Shown here: positions 23,489-36,699 of the stretch, one piece after another
Layout: the number at the start of each line of letters is the position of its first letter
How positions within the stretch are numbered: position 1 is the first letter of the stretch
Assembly (NCBI RefSeq): GCF_037975245.1
Contig: NC_092580.1
Span: 6,486,501-6,550,500 of the forward strand
DNA from: Apostichopus japonicus
Lineage: Eukaryota; Echinodermata; Holothuroidea; Aspidochirotida; Stichopodidae
Direction: 5' to 3'
Length of the DNA stretch: 64,000 bases
Translations under genes and position numbers: made by a program
Notes under the pieces: model-generated
What the model was told of the DNA's origin: nothing
Database searches by the model: none
Seen by the model: the letters and a program-made list of their open reading frames with translations, nothing else

Positions 23489-26400
23489 ACTCGGCTGACA
23501 GGTAACTCACAAAATTAAAACATTTACAGCAACTACAGCTATACACGGCTGACATATTTACTACTTCTATCCATTCAATGTAGGCAAATTTTGAAAAAGT
23601 GTAACTACAAAGAAAGGACTTTATTAGTAGTCATTAAAACAAAGTTTCAGCAGTACAAATAGTGGCCCTTTGATAAGAATGAGTATTGTTAGGTACCAGT
23701 TTGTACCATCTCACAACTTATCGTGTCACAATCAGTCTGCCAATGAAACATGTCCATTGATTAATGTTTGCCTGCGTGTCAATTGCATGGACCAATCAAA
23801 GTAGACTTTAAATATGCATATTGTATCTAGGAATAACTTTTTAATGTGAAATGTTAATTTCACCTGTCAGATACTTTATGGTGAAACAACCACAAACCAC
23901 AAATGTATGGCTTTGTGATAATGTAGAGGATATGGTATATTGTTTTTAGCTTCACCTGCTTATGATTATCACAGAGTTATCACGCATTTCTGGCAGAAAG
24001 TATATTTCAAGGGGAATACCACACCTTCAAACTTATTTTCAATACCAGCTGATGGTTGATTATAACATTCTACAATGAACACAACAATGTAAATTGAATG
24101 ATCTCTCATAAATTGTTTTACATCTCTGATATATACTCAACTGTATTGCAATTTTTCAAATAATGCCAAAAAGATTTTGATAGAGCTAACAAATTTGTTG
24201 CTTTTTCAGAATTCATTAACAAATTGATTCCCATTATGTGCATGTTCCGTATATTATTTAAACTATCAAGCTATAGAATTTGTACATTTGATTGATTGTA
24301 GCCAAATATTATGAATATCACAACTTAAATCCATTTGGAATTTTATAGATGACAAATAGTCACTAGTTGAAGAGAAAAGGCAAAAAAGTAAATAACACAA
24401 ACAACAAACAGCTTAATATCCTGTAGCTTCCGGCCATACAGAGACATGGATCTTCAACTATATAAAGATACTAGACAGTAAAGGATATAAACAGCATTTT
24501 GTGGTTACCCACAGAGAGACATGTTAATTAGAGTATATAGCTAAATGACCAATGGAAATTACTTGGACAGATTTAGGAGATTGTGGATATAATAAGGACG
24601 GTGCCTCACAGGCTTAAGATCTGTCCACGATCAAGTAGATAGATATTGGTCAATTGATTGTTACCACCGACTTTGAAATTCATTCCTTATTTCAATTTTG
24701 TAATAAAGACAAGTATTAATTGCTTGACTTGTCACTTTGGTATGGTTAGAAATATACTGAGTCAGCAGTATTTGGGTTACATGTAAAGAGGTTTCAGTGT
24801 TCATACATGGTTACATTGGTTCTATATATGAAGAGCAGCTTAATGCTTCTTCAGAAGTCGCAAAGTGATTTCTCCATTTAGCAAGTGATTTATAAAATGA
24901 GACAGTAATGCCTGCCACCAGACTAATTAGTAAAGCTTGGGTAGGTTTTCAGTAATCAATGATTAAAGAATGTTAAACAGATTATTTTTTATCCTAGATG
25001 TTTTGAAAAGGCAAATTTTTCTGAAAACTAGTGCTGGTTTCGTCCAAATAGGCTGATAAGGTAATTGCCAATGGGCCACCAAGTTCATGGGCCCTAGGGC
25101 CAGGTGCTTCCTTGAACACTTCAAGGCAAGACATACCAACATTTCCTTTCCTGATTGTGCCTGCAACCCATAATTATGGAGGGGAGGGTGGGGGGGGGGG
25201 GCATATGGTGCCTTAGGACTCTTGATGGTATCAAACTGACACCGCTGAAAATACATGTAAAAGAACACATTAACCTATCCTTTACTGTTTTGCAAATCCT
25301 CATTGCAAAGAATAGTCACTTATCCCAAAAATGTATAAAATTAGAAAAACATTTGTTAGAACTTATTACAAATGATTATGGCATGTAAATGCTTTAACCA
25401 CTGGATGGGAAATATATCTTACTCTTAAACTTATACAATACAGAAAATATAGAACAGCTGATATCCATTTTTGCTATGATTACAATGAGCAATCAATTAC
25501 TGAATTATATAGAAACATAGATTTCCAAAATAAATTTGTAGGCCTTTACGTTCAGAGACAATACTAACAATCGGACATGACTTGCTATTTTTTCTAGACT
25601 TTACGTCATTCAGGTGCTTTTACTTTTGTCTCTTCATCCCAGTTTTTGTTTTCGTAACCTGGACTTATTATGGTCAGTTTCATTATTATAATTATTATGA
25701 TAACTTGTGATGATTCATCCGACATTACTCATCACCCTCTCTGCAGGTAGGCTCCTTTAGTACCCTCACCTATAACCTCCTGTTATGTACAGTCAGTGTA
25801 TATGAGATTGACAATCTTGATATGGTCAGTCTATATTTAGATACATGATGTACAAAGGCACAAAAGAGAAGCGTATGTCTGTATGAAATTAAGCATCGGT
25901 AAGAATTATTCTGGAAGCTATTTCTTGAGTCATTTCTGTAGTGATGACATGTATAGTCCTACAGTGTGAGTACAACCTTTCACATACTCTCCTGTTTCGT
26001 TGTTGTGGAGTTGAAATTTAAATCTAAATATGGCTATTTATAAATGGTTCTGTCATATAAAGATGATGTAAGATCATTTTGTTATAAGTCACAGAGAATG
26101 CTGAAAGTTGACTATAAATCTGGTAAGGTAGCTATATAATCTTGCTGTAAACATATAACACCAGGCCAGACCTATAACATTCTGCTAGCAACCAGTGAAT
26201 GATCAGAGATCGTACGAATATTACTTTTCACATTTGAAATATTTAAACAGAAAATCAATGTTAATGTTGTTCTCATGGTAACTTACACAGCCTGACAGGT
26301 ACATCAGCAGATACTTTAACAGTAGTACACTAATTGCTCCTTTGAGTTATATGAACTAAACTGCTATGCTATGCCTACAAATTCATTAGAAAAGTTCCTG

Positions 26401-26839
26401 CTGGTATGCATTGTAATATAATGACAGACAAAATGGCTTGATTGAGACAGAAATGAAAAGTGCCTTTAGTTTAGTACAGCAACAAACACTGTAACCAGCT
26501 ATGTAAACTATAAAAGGAAAATGTTGCAATTGTCAAGGTCTATATATTTCACACAGTTTGATTATCTTTGAAACTCTTCTGCATACCATCCTGTAATGGT
26601 TGGCAAAATATTTTCCAACCTCCTACTCAAATTGGTTTGTTTTACTATTTCCTCAGTCAGCCCTCAGTAATTGATCAAAACATGCTATTCCGATATGTTG
26701 GCTGATGCTGATAGCTGTGGTCATGCACATCTGTGTAACCAATTTCTACTCAAATCAACAGGTTATGAATAATCACACTATTCATATGCTAATCAGCCCA
26801 CTCTAAAAAATCAGTTCCCCCTACGCGGTCATCTCTTTT
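23489..26839. other. Intronic stretch without a supported gene
   Basis: No exon supported. A poly-G run lies at about 25189-25200. The minus-strand 101-residue frame at 24963-25268 spans that run and shows no recognisable domain. Confidence 0.55.
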
Positions 26840-27235
26840 ATGGAATCAACATGAGCTGTGGATTGCATTGTTGTTGACCCCATTCATGAATAATTCATTT
26901 ATCATAGCCCTTCATGAATGTTGTTGATTATACCGCTATCCTTTATCCTGCAGTCAGCACTCAGGTATCTTTCCTGGCTTGGCTACTGTGGCACACTTTA
27001 CTCCAATGATTTCACAGAAAACCTCATTTAATATTAAAATGAATAATTCATTTGTAACCTCGCCAAGAGTTGAAACTACTGATGCTAATATCTTATTTAT
27101 CCTAGTCTGCTCTCAATTATCTCTTCTCTACTTGACTACCATGACACACTTTTATCCAATCATTTCACAGAAAACCTCATCTAATTGCCACATGAATAAT
27201 TCATTTCAAAAGACCAATCACAGACCCCACTGACA
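26840..27235. repeat. ~153-bp tandem repeat, about 2.5 copies
   Basis: The palindromic word ATGAATAATTCATTT occurs at about 26885, 27039 and 27192, at a spacing of about 153. The stretch TTTCACAGAAAACCTCAT likewise recurs in the last two copies. The copies are diverged but collinear. Confidence 0.65.
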
Positions 27236-28790
27236 TCCTTGTTTGTGACTTTGTGAATGGCATAGTTGAAATATTTGTGCTGTCACAGCAATTCTTTTCA
27301 GCATGTGGGCTGAGGGTAAACCACAAGTTGTAGTAAACAACTGCTGTAGGCGACAGGTACAGTTATATTGAAAAGCTGTCTTCAGAGATATGAGTTTTGT
27401 TTGCTCGGAGTGAATTATGCAAGAAATTAAGCAAATATTAAGAAACACCTAAAAATTTTACATCCAGAAAGATACAGAAGATAATTGATCAAGAGAGTAA
27501 ATATTTCTGGAATGTCTGTACTGCGTGCTTCCTGTGCATTTTGCTGGAATTGCATATGCAGGCTCTTACTAGCATGTCTGATACATTCTATCAGTTATTC
27601 ACAATTTATCGTTGTGTTGAAAAAAAAGTGTCAGATTTGGTGGTTATAAATGTTCTGGACTGAGAGATGCAACAAACTGTCAAAGCAGTTCTATCCTCCA
27701 TCATTCTGGCTAGTGCCTGTGCAGTTATTCAAGTAAAACATTACATGTATATAGCTAAGCCTGCTAAACTGTTTATATGTGGCACTCATGTACATGTGGA
27801 AGCTGCGTGTAAGGATAGATTCACCTCATTTGAAGATCAGAAACTACCAAACTTAGTGGTAATAACTGACCTAAATGTTTGTTATTTGAATAAATCAGTT
27901 GTGACAGATTAAGCCAAGTCAAATATAATTTGTCAAGTAAGAAAATCCCAGTCCTTGCATCCTTACTCTGGAGTTAATTGCAACACGTTCTGGAGTTAAT
28001 TGCAACACGTGTTATACAAGAACAGATCACATAAAAGGAATTACAGTTAAGCTACAAATCAGGTAAAAAATATTATCTTTAAGACTAATACCTTTCTGAA
28101 GTATTTTTCACAAAAGCAATCTTGATATTTATTTTTCATGAATCAGTTATTTTTAAATTCCTTCTTTTTTTCCCCAGTAATCATTCCTGCTATCATTTCC
28201 TGTCTATTGTGCTAATTAAGCTATTAAGCATTTCTTCCGTAGACTATGCTAACAAATCAGACGTGAACGATAACTATAACCATTCAAATGTTTCCAGATA
28301 ATCAGTTGATCTTTTCTAAGGGAAAATCAAGCCAGTGCTATCTCCTTAACAAAATTGTTAATAAAACTATTTATGGAATGTCTGGTTTGCAAGTGACTTT
28401 ATCTTTTGATCTATTATTAAAGCACTTGACTTCTTTCATTAACAAAGTTACATCATGTGACGAGTGCAAACAATATAATCTTAAACACACTGTCACAGGT
28501 TTTTGATTCCTAGTTCCTTTTCTAATATCTGATATCGAGGGCAGCAAACACTAAAGCTTAATGTTCCAAAGTGATAGAGATTAACTTATTCCTTATTTAT
28601 TGCCCTGAGATGGATGTTACAATACTTTTATCAATGGATCCAAGCTTCTATTTGACAATTAAATATTCAGAGTCTAAAGAAGTAAAAATAGCAAGTTTGT
28701 GTGTTTATTTTATGCTCAAGCCCTATACACTGCAGAATCATACAGACTTACATTACAATGGCAGCTGGGTTTGTCATACAGTAAAGTTCC
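27236..28790. other. Intronic stretch without a supported gene
   Basis: Contains a perfect 22-bp direct duplication (TCTGGAGTTAATTGCAACAC plus GT) at 27967-28010. Short open frames here (for example 27667-27912, 28288-28506, 28571-28825) show no recognised motif. Confidence 0.5.
27967..28010. repeat. Perfect 22-bp tandem duplication
   Basis: The two copies start at 27967 and 27989 with no mismatch, so the duplication is recent. Confidence 0.9.
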
Positions 28791-29322
28791 TTAAAAGAAA
28801 AGTCCAGGTCAAAATTTCATTTTGATATATTAAAAAGGAACATAATCTAAGCATGCTGGTGAAATTTTCATATAATTACAAAAAAACATTTTTGAGATAT
28901 TGACAGTTGAAGTTATCTGATATTCTACCAAAAGTGAACTTGAAGCAAACAGGTGTGATGTCATAGTTGCACACTGACAAATATTGTTTTGTTTTTTTCT
29001 TTATTTTTCAGTCTATTGATTTGACCTTGGATTGGATTGGATAGGGTTTCTAGTTTGTCTAAAGGGGGGAGGGTGGGGGGGTGAAGTTGATAAAATACCA
29101 AAACCTAGATGGACATTCACATTATTGATGCTACCAATTGTGGAGTATAAAATTAAGCGTAAATTTTAAAGGAAAACAAAACATAATATATCAGTGTGCT
29201 ACAGTGATGTCTCACCTGTTTGTCCCAAGTTAACTTTTGGTACGCAAATTTCACCAGAATGCTTAGATTATGTTCCTCTCAAACATATCAATAAACAATT
29301 TTGACCTGGACTATTCTTTTAA
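28791..29322. mobile_element. TTAA-flanked MITE with ~80-bp terminal inverted repeats
   Basis: The left end TTAAAAGAAAAGTCCAGGTC is matched by the reverse complement of the right end, TTAAAAGAATAGTCCAGGTC. Similarity continues for about 80 bp on each side, including the exact block GGAACATAATCTAAGCAT and GGTGAAATTT. TTAA lies at both borders. At 532 bp with no transposase frame it is a non-autonomous element. A G-rich patch (about 29065-29082) lies inside. Transcribed, it would fold into a long hairpin. Confidence 0.7.
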
Positions 29323-31062
29323 TTTATATGAATAGTTCCAAAGTGAGGGCAGCAACATCCAACTTTACTATTCCATGTACACTATGATAAGTTACAGTTC
29401 CTGTTTGAGGCATACCCTGCACAACACTGCCTTTATTTTCTGTGTTTTCATCTCACAGATTGTACCTCCAATATTGTAAGCAAATCTATATGGGCATTTT
29501 ACCAGGGAGCTGCTGTTTGGCAAGTGATACCAAATACCAATGAAAAATACCATAGTTTCCATCTTTGTTACATCACATCTGTATGTACAAAGTTCATGAG
29601 AGGTGTTGATAGACAAGAAATTGGAATATTATGCTACTACAATTTATACAGCTATGGCTTTTTTTCCTGACGTGAATCTGAATCTGCTCAAAATTGGCAT
29701 TTCTTCAATAAATTTTTCTCACCATTGTTTTATCTGATTGGTACCATACCTGTCCTACATCTGCGTATGTTGGCCTTCAACAGCAGAGTTAAAAAAACGG
29801 TTTGTAGTGATTGGTTCTAATTCAGGAAACATCTTCCATTATCTGTTTAGGTCCTCTTAGACTAATTATGTAATCAAAACAGAAAATGTGACCACATTTC
29901 TGGCTGATTTCCTTTCCCATCAAGTTCAGACCATAGCAATATTCATATTAATATTGTTTTCAAAGCATATTTCATCCTGTCTGTATCCTGTGTTGAGTCT
30001 GCACTTAAGGGCCACCAAGTTACATAATGAGAGTGGTAGACGTGGCAAGTCCCTGCAGATCCGAAATTTCAATCAATAAAATGAAGGTAAACTTCTTTTC
30101 TGCCTAAGATTAGTATTTAGTACTATTATTAAAAAGCAAATTGTGAGTTACAACAGTTTTACATTGGAGAGTCATCATTAATCACTCACCAATTAATATT
30201 AATTAGTTGACTGTTTTGCTCCTTCTGTGTGGATATTGTTTGATGGATTTCCCAAGAAATCTGAAAACTGATGATGGCAATCTGTATGAAGTTGTTGTTA
30301 GAATTTTATACTTTCTTGTGGAAGCTATAGAACACTGACCACTGAGTCTGTTATTAAACTTAGTATAGCGTAGTATGTTTGCCTAGCTGCGGTACTCGCC
30401 AAATACACTTTATTTGAATACAAACATGGTTATAACAATTTTAACTTTTCAATACAAATCAATATGAAACTAGAAATAAGCAATAGAACAACCACAAAGA
30501 AGCAAGTTGATGATTCTGACCTTTGACCTGTGTTCAGGAGGTTATCCGTTGGTCATCAGGTGGGTAGAGACTGTGGATGTACATGTGGACATCCAGAGCT
30601 TCCTGCTGGTCTAGACTGAAATATTTTATGGTTTGACAAAGCTAGCCACTGACATGGCCAACAGGTAATAACTGTGGTCTGTTGCCAAGCCAACACAAAC
30701 CGTAAGTCCCAAAGCAACTTATACAGCATGGTCAGGGAGTTGTTGTTTGTTTGGTAATTTGATCAAACATGAAAGACAGTTCATGACCCTTTAAGTGGAT
30801 TATATGAGAAGTAAACAATTTCTGAAAACTCTATATCTTTGTTAATTTGGGACGCTGTTGAATGTCCTACTCCTCTAGAATCTACATGAATTGTGGTATA
30901 AAGATAAGGACCCAAGTTAAACATGTATTTGGTTATTGTGGATTAGTTTGTACAAACACTATATTGTTGTTAAAACAGTTTTCATCACCTGTGAAGTATT
31001 TTTAGTGTAGTCACATTTGGGATTGCCTAAATGTTACTTTGTTTTGAATTATCTAAACTAAG

Positions 31063-31063
<1 letters not shown>

Positions 31064-31147
<84 letters not shown>

Positions 31148-31148
31148 T
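31064..31148. repeat. (AT)n microsatellite
   Basis: About 85 bases of AT dinucleotide repeat with two ATAC interruptions. It creates the YIYI-rich open frame overlapping it. Confidence 0.95.
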
Positions 31149-31617
31149 GCAGATCATTAGAGACTGTTTGTCAATCCCTTATCCATCAACCAACCAAGGA
31201 TTTCAAATTAATAATTCAAGATAAAGTATCTTCAACTCCCTGTATGGATCCTACAAGACATGAATCAAGTTTAAAAGTGCACACAGCTGTTGTCTCCAAA
31301 TTTAAAGCTCTCTGTCATTGCTGTAAATTTCACTTTTAAGTATTTCCCCCATGATTTTAATCCTAAAAGGTATACCCTGGCAGTTGAGCTTGTCAGCTTT
31401 AGAAAGTACATAAACAAACAACAAGAATTTAGACAAGTTTTGAATCGACCAAGAGTTACCATGTCTCAACTTTCTAGTATACTGTTCATGGATATCAAAG
31501 CCAATTTGAATAGTTTCATTTGTGTAACTAAGTAGCAATTTATACTGACAACCTATGCAGATAAGGATGAGCAGTGCCATAATGCTATATAAAGCAAAAG
31601 ATGTATCTAAGATGAGA

Positions 31618-31690
31618 GAGGAAGAACGAGAGTGGGACGGAAGGAGAGTGGGACGGAAAGAGAGTGGGAGGGGAGGGGGGAGGGAGGGTG
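31618..31690. repeat. Purine-rich repeat of AGAGTGGGACGGAA units
   Basis: Three near-copies of AGAGTGGGACGGAA at ~16-bp spacing run into a GGGAGGGGGGAGGG tail. The tract is homopurine with one pyrimidine step per unit. Confidence 0.8.
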
Positions 31691-33503
31691 ACTAATAGAG
31701 AACTAGCTGTCTCTAGAACTTATTCAGTCTAGTGCAGCTGCTTTATGAGCCATTGGTTTCAGCTTGTATTTTGAAAATTCTGACCCCATATTGTTAGTTT
31801 GAGAAGAGAAGTTACATGAGTGAAAGAATAAGTAAGGGTGATTTATTTCAAACTTAGTCAATTATATATGAAGCTTAAATATTGTATTTTTTATTTGCTT
31901 TTGAATTATGCTTGGTAGCAAAACAATAAGAGATATAAATCAGGGTATTGCAAAATTGGTAAAATTATTAAGTTTGAAATTTCTTATTTGGCTACTGTTT
32001 CAAATATATTATGGTTTATTTCTGTTGTTCCCACATATTCATTCAATGTGTGTAAGAGGACTGTGTTTAACGTAGCTTATTGAAACTGTTATGTTTAAAA
32101 TTTTAAAGCTGTGTATATTCTCTTGGGGTTCCCCTGTGGTGTTTCCTCTTAAGAATTGTTAAACAGAACCACACAGGGGTTATCATGGGTAATTTGCAAC
32201 TCTTTCTAAAGATGGTATATTTTCTTTGGTCTGTTCAAAAATGAAAGTGTTCCCAAAGGGACCACAGATTAGGCATGTATTGTCAGGAAGCACTCTTATT
32301 CAATGAGGGAACAATACAGTGTTTACAACTTCCTCTACAACTTGGTTCAGTTTAGGTTGTTCCGCTTTGTACGGTAATGTTGTGAGAACTCAAAGGATGC
32401 GACTGCTACTAGACCTCAGGAAGTATTTGATGTGATGGAATTTATTCCAAAATTCAAAATAGTGGACACTATAGAAACACATCAAAACAGTAGTCTGTCC
32501 TGAAAGGTTCCGGAAGAGCAACACAAGCATTAGTTTAGTTTGGTGAAATTGAACTTTGTAGAGGGCAGTTTTCTCTTTTTGTAGATACAGTAGATATCAC
32601 CAACAAAGTAGTATTTAGTACAACTTTAATCTGTAGTCAAAAAAGCTTGCCATAAGTTGACATAAGAATCCAGTAATAAGGGATAAAATAAAACAACTAT
32701 GTTGTTTTATTAAACCCAGAATATTATTACTTGCTGTGAATTATGCTGGAGGACATGAACCAATGTCATTAAAACAATTGATGCAGCGGCCTACATTCTG
32801 ACTGGATCCAGTGAAGAACTGGGATACATCTAACAAGTATTAGTAAACACAGCCCTCTCTTTCCCAACCTTAAACCTCTTCCCCCTCCTCACCAGCTGCA
32901 TAGTATGTCATTCAATTATAAGCTGTACCTCCGGAAAGAGAAAAACAAGGGTATAGGCAAAAAGGCACCTGCAGGAATATTGTAGCCAGTACCTTCAGAG
33001 AGATGTGACAATTTTTTGTCCTAAAAGTGTTTCAGCATCAGGAAAATCTAAACAATGGAAGCATCACTTTTGCCTCTGCCCTCCCCCCTTCCATTCCCTC
33101 ACCCTCTTTACCTTTGTATCTATTGTTTATGCAAATGCAGGGAACAATTCTGTGTTTAAATTGTGTAGCAGTGTCATAGGTTCTGATTATATTCTTAATA
33201 TATCATTGTTCCTGTATACAAAATCACACTTTTGCACTTGTGTAGCAATTTGACCAATTTACATAGCATTTTGCAATGCAATACCGGATAATTTATTTCC
33301 TGAGTTAGTTGGAAATTTTGATGTTCATACCTGTTAAATTTACCAAAAGAGTTCAGTGTTAAGAAACTGTCACTCTGCTCATGACTTTTAATTTATACAA
33401 TAACGGTAAGAATAGAATGGAACAGTTTAATGTGTTTGCCACAAATAGACAGTGTACGGAAAGCCTCAAGTCATGAGCTGCAAAAAAGGATAATACACTA
33501 CGG

Positions 33504-33660
33504 ATGACTTCCTGTAAAGGTCGTCTGTTTAACCTGGAAGTAGCAGCTGACAGGAAGCAAATTGCTCCACATACGTGCATAGCTGGGCTTCAAAAGACTG
33601 AGAATGGTTCCGGATGTCGTCGGAAAACTTGGAAACTAGACCGGAAGTTTATGGGTTTGG
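33504..33660. promoter_or_regulatory. CpG-richer patch with several ETS-type motifs (possible enhancer or promoter)
   Basis: Within about 160 bp there are GACTTCCTGT, CAGGAAGC, GTTCCGGATG and GACCGGAAGTT. All contain the GGAA/TTCC core, and the last is the full CCGGAAGT GABP/ETS consensus. CpG dinucleotides are denser than in the flanking intron. The motifs are seen; regulatory use is inference. An open frame of 64 residues (33504-33698) overlaps but shows no known domain. Confidence 0.25.
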
Positions 33661-33699
33661 TTTGTAAAAGTGCTTCACAACAAATTGAGAAAGAATAAA

Positions 33700-35806
33700 A
33701 TAATACGCACTACAAAGCCAAGGCTTCGTAGGACCATGTGTCCATTCTTGAAAATCTTGAAAGGTTATCAAGAAGTTGTAAAATTTAATTAATACGAAAT
33801 ATATAAATGAATAAAATGGCAGCCAGGTGAATTAGGAAAAAGTGTTTTAGTCTATTTGTAACAAATAATCACTGATACTCTCTAAAACACCATGAATACT
33901 TATACTTACTTAAGCATCAGTACCCAGCTCCAACCTACCCTTTCTGGCCTTCCCTTCCCTTGCCTGGCATATTTCTCCCTGGCATTCTTCTTCCTGACAT
34001 TCCCCTCACTATACTTAATAATCCCTCACAAGGCTTCTGAAAAAGACCCCTGGCTCATCAACAAAGACAATGAGGAAGTTTGGGGTTTTGCCCTATCATT
34101 GTCTCCAAATAAATGATTGCTACAACTACTTCGGTCTTATTCAGTCCCACATGTGAATAAAAAATGTGAATGACGTAATCTTGCTTTGTTTCAAGGAAGT
34201 CAAATGTATTCCTCCTATTACAACTTGTGCTGGCTAGTCAGACAGATGTAATTATTTTTTTTATAGTTGATCATTTATTATTCTTTTTCAAGTGAAATAA
34301 ATTAAATGACTTTAGGAAGTTGACAATACTTGGACCATTTCATCACATTTGGATCAGAACCATTTAGTTTGAAATAGTGTGAACTACTGTAATATGATGC
34401 ACTTGCAAATCATTTCAAAAGTTTGTACTAAATAGAGGGCAGTATACAATATTGCATTCAATGCATTTGTATCTAAACTTTGCCATTGATGTTGACTCTT
34501 CCTATCTGGCTAAACAAAGTGCATTCCTTCTTGTAATTATCTCATTCAGAAGTAAATCAGACAGGCAACAACATTGGTCATGCAGGATACATCGTAGCTA
34601 CTGTGTGTCTCTTTGTTATAGTAATTCATGTAGTCAGGGTATCAAGTCAAGCAAAAAAGTAATCTGGAATATCTACATCAAATAGAGGGGAAGTACATAC
34701 GCTGATTATGCATTATTACTATGTACTTTATGCATAGCCAAATAGCTCAATTGTAAAACTTTTCATTCAACATATTGTAGTTTCAGGATTATCAGGTCAT
34801 ACACTCTCAGAAAAGTGTCTGTACTGTGCTGTAGTGTTGCTGTGTACAGGAAGATAAAGGATGTTTAAAAAATGTATGTGCCTGTCAAATGATGATTACA
34901 AAAGCATTAGCAGTGGTGAAACTGCATATTCTATGGTGGGTAGGGATAAGGGAGGGGTTGGGATAAATGATATTTAGGTTAAAGTAAGCAAATATGTTAG
35001 GCTTCTAGAGCCACAAGACTTTAAATGGGAAGGATACCAAAATAAAAAAAAATAAAACTAGGAAGTGATACCACTAGCAATCATTGCATTAGCCATTGCA
35101 ATGCTGCTTTGTATGTAGGATACAGTACATACATCTTTAATACTAATAGTAAGATCTACAGTTCATTATGTTTGAGGATGAGGGACTGAGGGTTGGAGAC
35201 AGGATTAGAGAGAGGGGGAGGGAAAGTGAGTGCCACAAGATGTCAGGAGAACTACATGAATGCACACATATTGTTTTTATAGAATCCTAATCTGTAAACA
35301 ATGTCTCTCTTCCCTCAAGCAAATATCCTCATCCTCCACCTCACCAACCTCAGATGAAAAACTCAAGATATGCTACCCCTCTGAGCATGTAGATATTGTC
35401 CATTTTTATGACAGAAAGTGACATATTTTTAGCTAAAAACAATTTCAACGTACCTTCACTTACACATTAAATTGTCTAGTTATGTTCCTCTCAATGTAGT
35501 GGGAAAGTCAAATGGGGGGAGGGGGGGATGGGTGGGTGGGCATATTTCCCCTCCCAAAAATTTTCAGTTCCCCTGCTCCCTCTCCCCAAACTTGCCATTT
35601 CCAAGAAAAACCTTAAGCAGGAAGATACACAACTTTTGACTGACTGACCATAATTACTTGTCTACTCCAAAATTCTGCTGTTTTGAAGCTGACATATATG
35701 TTCTGGAAAACAACAAAGGATCAGATGGCTTGCCACTCTAGGCACCACCATTATTAGTTTGCCCTTGCTGCATTCTGTGTCACCAAATGCCCTCATTTTG
35801 CTGTCC
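33700..35806. other. Intronic stretch without a supported gene
   Basis: AT-rich sequence with a G-rich patch (about 35515-35540). No splice-bordered coding segment stood out. Confidence 0.5.
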
Positions 35807-35809
35807 CTA

Positions 35810-35949
35810 CCCCCTCCCCATCCCCACTTTTAAATGTCTTAAGACCCCACTGTCTGAAGGTCCTGTAAAGTAAAACTCTTCTTCGATTGAAACATTGATA
35901 CATTGCAATGGACATTCATGGCACCTTAAGTTTTCCGTACTATGAACTG
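35810..35949 (-). other. Candidate Cys-rich exon (possible later exon of TIMP-B)
   Basis: On the minus strand an acceptor-like sequence CTCACAG|CAGTTCAT opens a frame at 35949 containing ENLRCHECPLQCINV and continuing EEEFYFTGPSDSG before running into a G-rich tail. TIMP-B exon 2 ends in phase 1 (a lone G); joined to CA here it keeps this frame open. The C-x-x-C-P-x-x-C spacing loosely recalls the cysteine-rich start of a TIMP C-terminal domain. However, spacing does not match the canonical pattern and expected residues (a tryptophan after the next Cys, the ITxC block) are missing. This may be chance; the right border is uncertain. Confidence 0.15.
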
Positions 35950-36229
35950 CTGTGAGTTTTTTTAAGAATGAGACCTCAATGCCGTTTTCCTTAACTTGTA
36001 AACAAGCCACTTTACTCACAAGCAAACGAATTCATACGCATCTCTCTGAAAATCTTAAGTGATATTATATTGCCTCAATTTTCCATAATTTGGCAATATA
36101 TGTTTGTCATTCGTTCACTGTTTGCTATTCAAGCCACAAAGAAACAAAAACAAATCCTACTTGGTTCTCCTTATGCTTTTTTGGCTCTTGCCTGAGATAG
36201 CAGGTGAACTGGGCGGATTGATATCATGA

Positions 36230-36600
36230 TATAGCCTCTAGCAAAGATTTACACACGTCGGTCGTAATTGTAGTCTGCAGAATTGTACGAGATTGTAGAA
36301 AAAATACTGGACACTTGATGCTGATCAAAGTTACCGTCTGTTTTGCAGTGAAGGAGAAATCAAAAAGGATAGAGATCGGATATTCCTTTCCCTTCCGTCT
36401 TTAGATTAGCGAAAGATTCAACAAATCTACGAAGTTTCCAAACTTTTGACATCTAGCCTTATTGCCGTCAATCGTTCGTTAGGCTAGGCTTACAACCATT
36501 TCACCGCCTACCGCGTGTTTTTTTCCTACCTTCTTGTACAACAACTTCAACAAGATGGAAACCAAATTTGTTGTGAAAAACTTCGTAATCTTTTGCCAAA
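36230..36600 (+). promoter_or_regulatory. CpG-rich segment: candidate promoter and 5' UTR of an unrecognised + strand gene
   Basis: Roughly fifteen or more CpG dinucleotides by eye in about 350 bp, far denser than in the neighbouring intron where CpG is rare. It ends directly at an ATG in strong start context (36601). An 18-codon upstream frame starts at 36555 and stops at 36609-36611, overlapping the main ATG in another frame, which would dampen translation if transcribed. No TATA box is evident. Promoter function is inference from composition and position. Confidence 0.3.
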
Positions 36601-36640
36601 ATGGAACATGATGTGCTAGTTCTTACCAGGGTTTTAAGAG
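36601..36640 (+). CDS. Candidate first coding exon of an unrecognised nested gene
   Basis: ATG in strong context (CAAAATGG) encodes MEHDVLVLTRVLR plus one base, followed at 36641 by GTATGT, a strong 5' splice site (phase 1). It directly follows the CpG-rich segment. The candidate exon at 43226 begins in the complementary phase, and the joined codon (G+AA) is Glu, continuing an apparent amphipathic helix. I recognise no family. A LYR-like small mitochondrial protein crossed my mind because of the hydrophobic/RVLRE pattern, but the defining residues are absent. The exon is very short, so confidence is modest. Confidence 0.33.
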
Positions 36641-36699
36641 GTATGTTTTCCCGCATAAACCATCATTTTTTGCTACTTATCCAAACAATATTTAAACAT

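Larger units (their letters stand above)
29323..33503. other. Intronic stretch without a supported gene
   Basis: Contains an (AT)n microsatellite (31064-31148), a purine-rich repeat (31618-31690), an imperfect CCCCTGTG/CACAGGGG hairpin (about 32125-32180) and a perfect 11-bp AATAAAACAAC hairpin (32687-32711). No exon was recognised. Confidence 0.5.

Noticed and set aside
22858-23555. Two minus-strand frames of over 200 residues made of GREGK/GREGRG repeats
   Set aside because: They are translations of the TTCCC/TCCCC pentamer satellite; frames stay open because the repeat has no stop in these phases.
31031-31339. Frame with an alternating Ile-Tyr tract
   Set aside because: Translation of an (AT)n microsatellite.
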